Source: JADJOM01 sp035574255 (GTDB lineage: Bacteria; Gemmatimonadota; Gemmatimonadetes; Gemmatimonadales; GWC2-71-9). Taken from it: a stretch of 64,000 bases of DNA. Shown in pieces: positions 59,498-64,000 of the stretch; within the stretch, counting starts at the first letter, position 1, and each line of letters starts with the position of its first letter. The stretch lies in contig DATLYZ010000031.1 in assembly GCA_035574255.1 (NCBI GenBank), forward strand, positions 1-64,000. Reading direction: 5' to 3'. Under the pieces are notes generated by a model, which was not told the DNA's origin, searched no databases, and saw nothing but the letters and a program-made list of their open reading frames with translations. The position numbers and the translations under genes are program-made.

Positions 59498-60458
59498 GGG
59501 CGGGAGCGGAGGGGCGCGCGGAATCCGGCCGCGGCGCTGCCGCCCCCGTTCCCGGGTCCGCCGAGGCGGGATGCGGCGCGCCCGTCGGTTCGCCGAGCCA
59601 GTCGAGGATGGACGCGACCACGGCGTCCGGTCGCTCCTCGTGGAGGTGGACGCCGGCCCCGTGCACCGTGTCCACCTGGAAGTGCGGCAGGCGCTGCTGC
59701 ATCAGCGCGATGGGTTTGGAGCGAGGCACGCCCTGGGCCCGCGCGTCGCCGTACAGCAATCGCACCGGAACCTGGATCCGCCAGAGATTGTTGGTGATGG
59801 AATCGGGCTCCACCGCCCTCGTCATCCCCGTGAGGACCCGGAACACCGCCCCGATGTCGCCGGCGGGCCCGGCGGTGTAGCTGTCGATCACCTCCGGGGT
59901 GATCCAGGTCGTGTCGCCGGATGCCTCCACGAAGCCCTGGCGGACTTCCTTCTTGATGCGCCCCCGTCCCGCGAAGAGCTTGATCAGGAACCGGAACTTG
60001 ACCGCCTTCTTGATCGCCGAGGTGGCGGTCACCTCGTCGGGAATGCCCTGGATGAGGAGGATGCGGTCCACCAGTTCGGGTCGCCGGACGGCGAGCCGGA
60101 GCACCATCGAGGCGCTCCCGGCGTGGGCCACGATGGGGACCCGGTGGAGCCCCAGCGTGTCGAGCACCGCGCCGATCCGGTCGCCCTGCGCGGTGTAGGA
60201 GTAGTCGGCCTTGCCGGGCCGGGACGAATAGCCCACGCCGAGCGGCTCGATGACCACGGTGCGCAGGCCGTGGCGGTGGAGTGCCGGCACGACTTGCCGG
60301 TAGTTGTACGCGGACCCGATGAGCCCGGTCACCAGGACGACGGGGCGCCCCGTGCCTGACAAGGTGACGCGCAGGGTTTCGGCGGGCGCCACCGCGATCT
60401 GGCGGACGGCGACGGAGCCGGTATCGGCGGCGGCGAGCGCGAGGAGCAGGGCCAGCAT
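59427..60458 (-). CDS. Alpha/beta hydrolase, secreted
   Basis: 343 residues. Signal peptide-like N-terminus LALLLALAAADTGSVAV. Oxyanion loop VVLVTGLIGSAYNYRQVVP and nucleophile elbow AHAGSASMV: the small residue-x-nucleophile pattern holds with Gly-x-Ala in place of GxSxG, so the usual Ser is replaced (AGSAS could still supply Ser). Later HEERPDAVVASIL supplies the catalytic His region. The C-terminal 40 residues are Pro/Ala-rich. Starts 5 bp after the phosphotransferase gene, so it closes that operon. Confidence 0.7.
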   Translation of the reverse strand: MLALLLALAAADTGSVAVRQIAVAPAETLRVTLSGTGRPVVLVTGLIGSAYNYRQVVPALHRHGLRTVVIEPLGVGYSSRPGKADYSYTAQGDRIGAVLDTLGLHRVPIVAHAGSASMVLRLAVRRPELVDRILLIQGIPDEVTATSAIKKAVKFRFLIKLFAGRGRIKKEVRQGFVEASGDTTWITPEVIDSYTAGPAGDIGAVFRVLTGMTRAVEPDSITNNLWRIQVPVRLLYGDARAQGVPRSKPIALMQQRLPHFQVDTVHGAGVHLHEERPDAVVASILDWLGEPTGAPHPASADPGTGAAAPRPDSARPSAPALIPLAGGRAAGPSRTAPARSATR

Positions 60459-60463
60459 CGCGC

Positions 60464-61555
60464 TCAGCGCCGGGAGGTCGAGACGCCGGCGGGCTCGGGC
60501 CCGCCGGCGAGCAGCCACTGGGCCGCCGTGGTGACACCGGAGACGAGAAAGATCACGCCGGACCACGCCAGCGCGACGAGATCCAGACCGGCCAGCGCCG
60601 CGGGAAGGTAGAGGAAGACGAAGAAATCCCGCCGCCCCGCGCTGTCGAGGACCCGGGCCAGCCGCCGCCGGCCCCCGGTTTCCCGGCCGGTCTGCTGCCC
60701 CCACCAGCGGACCGAGGTCACGCTCCCGCTCCCGCCGCCCCGGGTGAGGAGCGCGGTGTAGAGCGCCGCCTGATACACGAGATGGCTTGCGGCGCCGATT
60801 CCGGTGATCCACGCCGCGGCGGTCGAGCCCGCCCGGTGGAGCCCCACGCCCACGGCGACGAAGTAGCCCAGGTTGATCACGTCGTCGGCCACCTGATCGA
60901 GCCACTCGCCGAGCCGCGAGCGCAGATACTTGAGCCGGGAGAGTTCACCGTCGCACCCGTCCAGCACCGACTGGAGGTTGAGGAGCACCGCGCCCGCCAG
61001 GAACCAGGGCCGCCCGCCCGCGAGGACCGCCGTGATGGCCGCGAGCCCGAACGCCGTGGCGACGAGCGTCATCCCGTTGGGGGTGAGCCGGGTGGACACG
61101 AGCAAGCGGGTGACCGCCAGCGAGAGCCGCCGGTTCAGGAGCCGCGAGACGATGCCGTCGCTCGGCTTGAGGAGCGACGCAGAGAGCCGGCGCTCGGCCT
61201 CGCGCCGTCCGGCGGCATCGCCGGCCGCGATCACGAACTCGCCCGGCTCCAGGGCGGCGCGCTCCAGGTCGGCGCTCTCGCCTCGCTGGGCCAGGCGCCG
61301 CGGGACCTCGGGGTGCCAGACCAGGCCGGCGCGGGCCCGGAGGACGGCCAAGTCCGCGGGTGGCGATCCTGATCGAACCCTCAGCGTGAGACGGGGATCC
61401 ACCGGCACGGCACCCTCGGGTGCCCCGTCGAGCCACACCTCGGCGATCCCGGCCTCTTGCAGCGAGAGCAGCTGCCGGAGCAGCACCGGGAGGCCCGCGA
61501 CCACGGCCCCCGGGTCCCCGGCCGCCGGCCAGGTCAGCACCGCGCGCCGGATCAT
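60464..61555 (-). CDS. CDP-alcohol phosphotransferase with N-terminal domain (DIPPS-like)
   Basis: 363 residues from the ATG at 61555. N-terminal 150 residues resemble a degenerate nucleotidyltransferase fold. The CDP-alcohol motif reads DGCDGELSRLKYLRSRLGEWLDQVADD (D-x2-DG-x2-SR-x8-G-x3-D-x3-D, with Ser in place of the usual Ala); four following membrane helices. The segment KPSDGIVSRLLNRRLSLAVTRLLVS with TPNGMTL is typical of di-myo-inositol-phosphate-phosphate synthase-like proteins. Transfers a phospho-group from a CDP-alcohol. Overlaps the next upstream gene's stop (ATGA). Confidence 0.82.
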   Translation of the reverse strand: MIRRAVLTWPAAGDPGAVVAGLPVLLRQLLSLQEAGIAEVWLDGAPEGAVPVDPRLTLRVRSGSPPADLAVLRARAGLVWHPEVPRRLAQRGESADLERAALEPGEFVIAAGDAAGRREAERRLSASLLKPSDGIVSRLLNRRLSLAVTRLLVSTRLTPNGMTLVATAFGLAAITAVLAGGRPWFLAGAVLLNLQSVLDGCDGELSRLKYLRSRLGEWLDQVADDVINLGYFVAVGVGLHRAGSTAAAWITGIGAASHLVYQAALYTALLTRGGGSGSVTSVRWWGQQTGRETGGRRRLARVLDSAGRRDFFVFLYLPAALAGLDLVALAWSGVIFLVSGVTTAAQWLLAGGPEPAGVSTSRR

Positions 61556-62355
61556 CCGGCCCGCGCTCGCGCTTCCAGGCCGAGCAACCACAGGAAGAGC
61601 AGGTTGAGGGGCCCCAGCGCGAGCAGGAAGAACAGCGGCAGGGCGCCGGGCCACCAGAACGAGAGCGCGCCGCACAGGTATGCCAGGAAAAGATGGGTGC
61701 CGATCCCGAGGAAGCTCCAGGCCCGCATGCGGCCGCGGTGGGCGGCGCGCCAGGCCGCCGGATCGCTCACGGGAGGGATCCGGAGGGCCGCGTGCTGGGT
61801 TCGGGTATAGCGTTCGTAGATCCAGAGCATGGCCGCGTCACGCCACCGCTTCTCTTGCCAGGCACGCCGGCGCTCGGCGGCCAGCACCCCCAGATCGTCC
61901 TCCCGCTCCGCGTAGCCTCCGCCCACCCGGGCAATGTACCGGGTCTTGGTATGGTCGAAGAGCGCGGCGTGGGCCGCGATACTCGCCGTCCCGGCCAGGC
62001 CGAGCAGCCAGTACCACCCGGAGGCGTACACCGTGGCCATGAAGTGCGAGGCTCCCACGGCGACGGCGATCCCCACCACGTAGTCCACCAGGCCGTCGAG
62101 GATCGCCCCGTAGGTGGATGCCCCCCCCCTGGCCCGGGCGAGCTGCCCATCGGAGCAATCGAGGATCACGTGCAAGCCCAGCAGTCCGGCGCCGGCCAGG
62201 CGCCAGGCCGGGTGCCGGGCGCCGAACCAGAAGGCGGCTCCCGCGAGCAGGCCCACCAGGCCCGCGGCCAGGGTCACCTGGGCCGGGGTGATCGGGGTCG
62301 GCAGGAGCCATCGCACCACTCGGGCCGCCAGCGGCCGGTGGATCCAGAGATCCAC
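61552..62355 (-). CDS. CDP-alcohol phosphatidyltransferase family protein
   Basis: About 267 residues from the GTG at 62355 (start uncertain; TTG at 62445 is an alternative inside the previous gene). Complete catalytic motif DCSDGQLARARGGASTYGAILDGLVDYV (D-x2-DG-x2-AR-x8-G-x3-D-x3-D). About six membrane helices, LLPTPITPAQVTLAAGLVG at the start and FLALAYLCGALSFWW-type helices at the end. Uses a CDP-activated head group to make a phospho(no)lipid or similar. Second of two such enzymes in the operon. Confidence 0.82.
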   Translation of the reverse strand: MDLWIHRPLAARVVRWLLPTPITPAQVTLAAGLVGLLAGAAFWFGARHPAWRLAGAGLLGLHVILDCSDGQLARARGGASTYGAILDGLVDYVVGIAVAVGASHFMATVYASGWYWLLGLAGTASIAAHAALFDHTKTRYIARVGGGYAEREDDLGVLAAERRRAWQEKRWRDAAMLWIYERYTRTQHAALRIPPVSDPAAWRAAHRGRMRAWSFLGIGTHLFLAYLCGALSFWWPGALPLFFLLALGPLNLLFLWLLGLEARARAG

Positions 62356-62377
62356 CAGCTCTTCGGTCTCGACCGGC

Positions 62378-63121
62378 TTACCGGGCGCCGGCCTCGCCGG
62401 TGGCGAACCGGCGGCGGGCGAGGGCGAGGTCTTCGCGGCTGTCAATCTCGATCCAGTCCTGACTCGCAATCGGGACGGCGTGAAACGGAACCCCGGCATC
62501 GAGCAACTGCTGGAACGCGGCCTCGTAGAACACGCCGGTACGACCCGACCGCACCAGGCCCTCGAGCGCCGTCCAGAGCTGATCCAGCGCTGGCCCGCCA
62601 ACCTTCTGGATCCCGATGGATTCGCCCTGGGCCTCGGCCGGGCTCAGCTCCTTGGAAAGGTGGCGCACCCGGCCCTCCGGGTCGAGCCTGACCTTCATTT
62701 CCTCCCCGGCGAGCGGCGCCTCCCGATCCACCAGGAGGGCACAGGCGGCGGGCTCGGCGATCAGGCGCGCCAGCGGCTCCGGCCGGATCACCACGTCGCC
62801 GTCGCAGATGACGAGACTGCCGGGCCGAGTGTAGGGCCGGGCCACGAGGAGGCTCACCGCGTTGTTGGTGGTGGCGTACTCCGGGTTCTCGGCCAGGCGA
62901 AGTTCGAAGGGGAACCGGCGCCCCGCCAGATGGGCGTGCACCAGGTCCGCGAAATAGCCGGTGACCAGGATCACGCGCCCGATGCCGGCCGCGGCCAGGC
63001 CGGCGAGCAGCCAGTCGAGAATGGCGCGACCCCCGACCTCGAGCAGGCACTTGGGGGTCGTATCGGTGAGCGGGCGGAGACGGGTGGCCGTCCCCGCCGC
63101 GAGGATCACCGCCTGCTGCAT
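62378..63121 (-). CDS. Sugar/choline-phosphate-type nucleotidyltransferase (PntC/LicC-like)
   Basis: 247 residues. Nucleotide-binding LAAGTATRLRPLTDTTPKCLLEVGG, NPEYATTNNAVSLLVAR (key residues), CDGDVVIRPEPL (metal Asp), EEMKVRLDPEGRVRHLSKEL, ESIGIQKV and QDWIEIDSREDLALA. This set is that of cytidylyltransferases for phosphocholine or 2-aminoethylphosphonate. With PhnW beside it, activation of aminoethylphosphonate as CMP-AEP is the best guess; phosphocholine is the alternative. 9 bp downstream of the transaminase gene. Confidence 0.8.
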   Translation of the reverse strand: MQQAVILAAGTATRLRPLTDTTPKCLLEVGGRAILDWLLAGLAAAGIGRVILVTGYFADLVHAHLAGRRFPFELRLAENPEYATTNNAVSLLVARPYTRPGSLVICDGDVVIRPEPLARLIAEPAACALLVDREAPLAGEEMKVRLDPEGRVRHLSKELSPAEAQGESIGIQKVGGPALDQLWTALEGLVRSGRTGVFYEAAFQQLLDAGVPFHAVPIASQDWIEIDSREDLALARRRFATGEAGAR

Positions 63122-63130
63122 GGGGAGAAA

Positions 63131-64000
63131 CTACGCGCGGAGCGCTCGGGTCCGCCGCTCGGCGTCGAGGCGCTCGATGCCGGTCAGCTCCGCCATCGCG
63201 TCGAGAAACCGGTCAATGGTCTCGAGGTCCAGATGCCCCATGTTGGCCACGAGGAAGCAATCGTGGCTGAGCGGGCCCTTCCCCCGGTACACCAGGAAGC
63301 CGCGCTCCCGGAGCCGCGCATAGAGCTGGTCGAAAGAGACGCCCGGGGGCAGATGCGCCACCGTGAGCGAGCTGCTCGAGACGGCGTCCTCGAACTTGAG
63401 CTTGAGGCCCAGCGCCTTGAGGCCGGTGCGCACCCGGTCGTTCAACGCGCGATAGCGCGCCCGCCGGGCCGGGACACCGCCCTCCTCCTCGAGTTCCCGG
63501 AGGGCCTCGTCGAGCGCCGCGATGGCGGGGACGGCGGGGGTGTACGGGGTCTGCCCGTTCTCGATCGCGCAGGCCCGGTAGCGGGTGAGGTCGAGATAGA
63601 GCGAGCGGGGCTTCACGTGCGCCGTCTCCTCCCAGAGACCTGGCTTCACGAGCACGAACGCCACCCCCGGCACGCCGTGCAGGCACTTGTTCGCCGATCC
63701 GATCAGCACCGAGGCGCGGACCCGCGCCGCGTCGAACTCCTCGGCGCCCAAGCTGGACACCACGTCGAGGAAATAGCGAATCCGGCGGGGTGCGAGCAAC
63801 CGGCCCACCTCGGTGACCGGATTCAGCACGCCCACTGACGTCTCGTGGTGGACCATGGCGACGGCCTTGATCCGGGGATCGCCGTCCAGCAGCGCCACGA
63901 TCTGTTCCAGAACGATCGGTTCGCCCCAGTCGTACCGCAGGTGGCTCACCGGGAGCTCCAGCGCTTCCGCGATCTGAGCGATCCGCTCCCCGAAGGCGCC
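63131..64000 (-). CDS. phnW: 2-aminoethylphosphonate-pyruvate transaminase-like (PhnW), partial
   Basis: 290 residues of the C-terminal part; the 5' end is beyond the window edge. Class V PLP fold. PLP lysine in GSANKCLHGVPGVAF, the PhnW SANKCxxGVPG motif. AMVHHETSVGVLNPV matches the substrate loop. Interconverts phosphonoacetaldehyde and 2-aminoethylphosphonate with alanine/pyruvate. In front of nucleotidyltransferase and CDP-alcohol phosphotransferase genes it points to synthesis rather than breakdown. No pepM is seen, which may lie beyond the edge. Confidence 0.85.
   Translation of the reverse strand, partial: GAFGERIAQIAEALELPVSHLRYDWGEPIVLEQIVALLDGDPRIKAVAMVHHETSVGVLNPVTEVGRLLAPRRIRYFLDVVSSLGAEEFDAARVRASVLIGSANKCLHGVPGVAFVLVKPGLWEETAHVKPRSLYLDLTRYRACAIENGQTPYTPAVPAIAALDEALRELEEEGGVPARRARYRALNDRVRTGLKALGLKLKFEDAVSSSSLTVAHLPPGVSFDQLYARLRERGFLVYRGKGPLSHDCFLVANMGHLDLETIDRFLDAMAELTGIERLDAERRTRALRA

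Overview
The window is GC-rich (roughly 70 % by eye), almost fully coding, and carries bacterial chromosomal genes with many 4-base start/stop overlaps (ATGA, GTGA, TTGA). The gene mix includes futalosine-pathway menaquinone synthesis (MqnD-like), an outer-membrane lipoprotein/beta-barrel pair, an RND pump with a TolC-type exit duct, small Gram-negative-type signal-peptide proteins, HEAT-repeat proteins, M14 and M48 peptidases, a non-adenylylated-type glutamine synthetase and two leader peptidases. This suggests a Gram-negative, soil-type bacterium, most likely Gemmatimonadota. That placement is an inference from gene content and style; there is no rRNA in the window and no tRNA was found.

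Layout. 0-6.3 kb: end of thiC, an SMP-30-like propeller protein, a candidate small RNA with its own promoter and terminator, a divergent pair (FAD oxidoreductase / PlsC acyltransferase), a small heat-shock protein and a PYROXD2-type oxidoreductase. 6.6-12.5 kb: a spermidine/putrescine ABC importer (potABC ... potD) split by a Rieske-ferredoxin reductase gene that has a tandem 22-bp operator-like repeat in front of it. 12.6-14.7 kb: a HEAT protein and small hypothetical genes. 14.9-20.5 kb: RND transporter, TolC and membrane-fusion lipoprotein in one overlapping operon. 20.5-29.1 kb: M14 peptidase, peroxiredoxin, half an OmpA domain, a TolB-like propeller, two overlapping leader peptidases, a cupredoxin-like protein, and a TPR/CsgG lipoprotein coupled to a beta-barrel. 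29.5-37.1 kb: a lysine/alanine-tailed protein, a binding protein plus chemoreceptor operon, cold-shock protein, Ogt, and an Ig/LVIVD secreted protein. 37.1-37.8 kb is non-coding and rich in perfect hairpins.

37.8-44.3 kb: HAD phosphatase, hypothetical and secreted proteins, glnA with a translationally coupled small partner, and mqnD. 44.7-52.4 kb: an HD-GYP response regulator, a strong terminator, a CRP/FNR-like palindrome, then a four-gene overlapping operon (CheY-like receiver, 1170-residue membrane-anchored HEAT protein, processive family-2 glycosyltransferase, receiver plus HisKA protein). This looks like a regulated exopolysaccharide machine and is the most system-like novelty. 52.4-53.0 kb: a REP-type palindrome array with a 225-bp higher-order period. 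53-57.8 kb: PlsB-like acyltransferase, M48 protease and LemA operon, MerR regulator, a pseudopilin and a Fis-type regulator. 57.8-64 kb: an OB/HD nuclease-like protein and an HsmA-family membrane protein, then a minus-strand operon. Read in transcription order it holds a PhnW-type transaminase (running off the window), a nucleotidyltransferase, two CDP-alcohol phosphotransferases and an alpha/beta hydrolase. It most resembles a phosphonate- or phospholipid-headgroup pathway.

Several promoters can be read directly (TTG-type -35, 17-bp spacer, TAnnnT -10). Some lie so close to the start codon that leaderless translation is implied.
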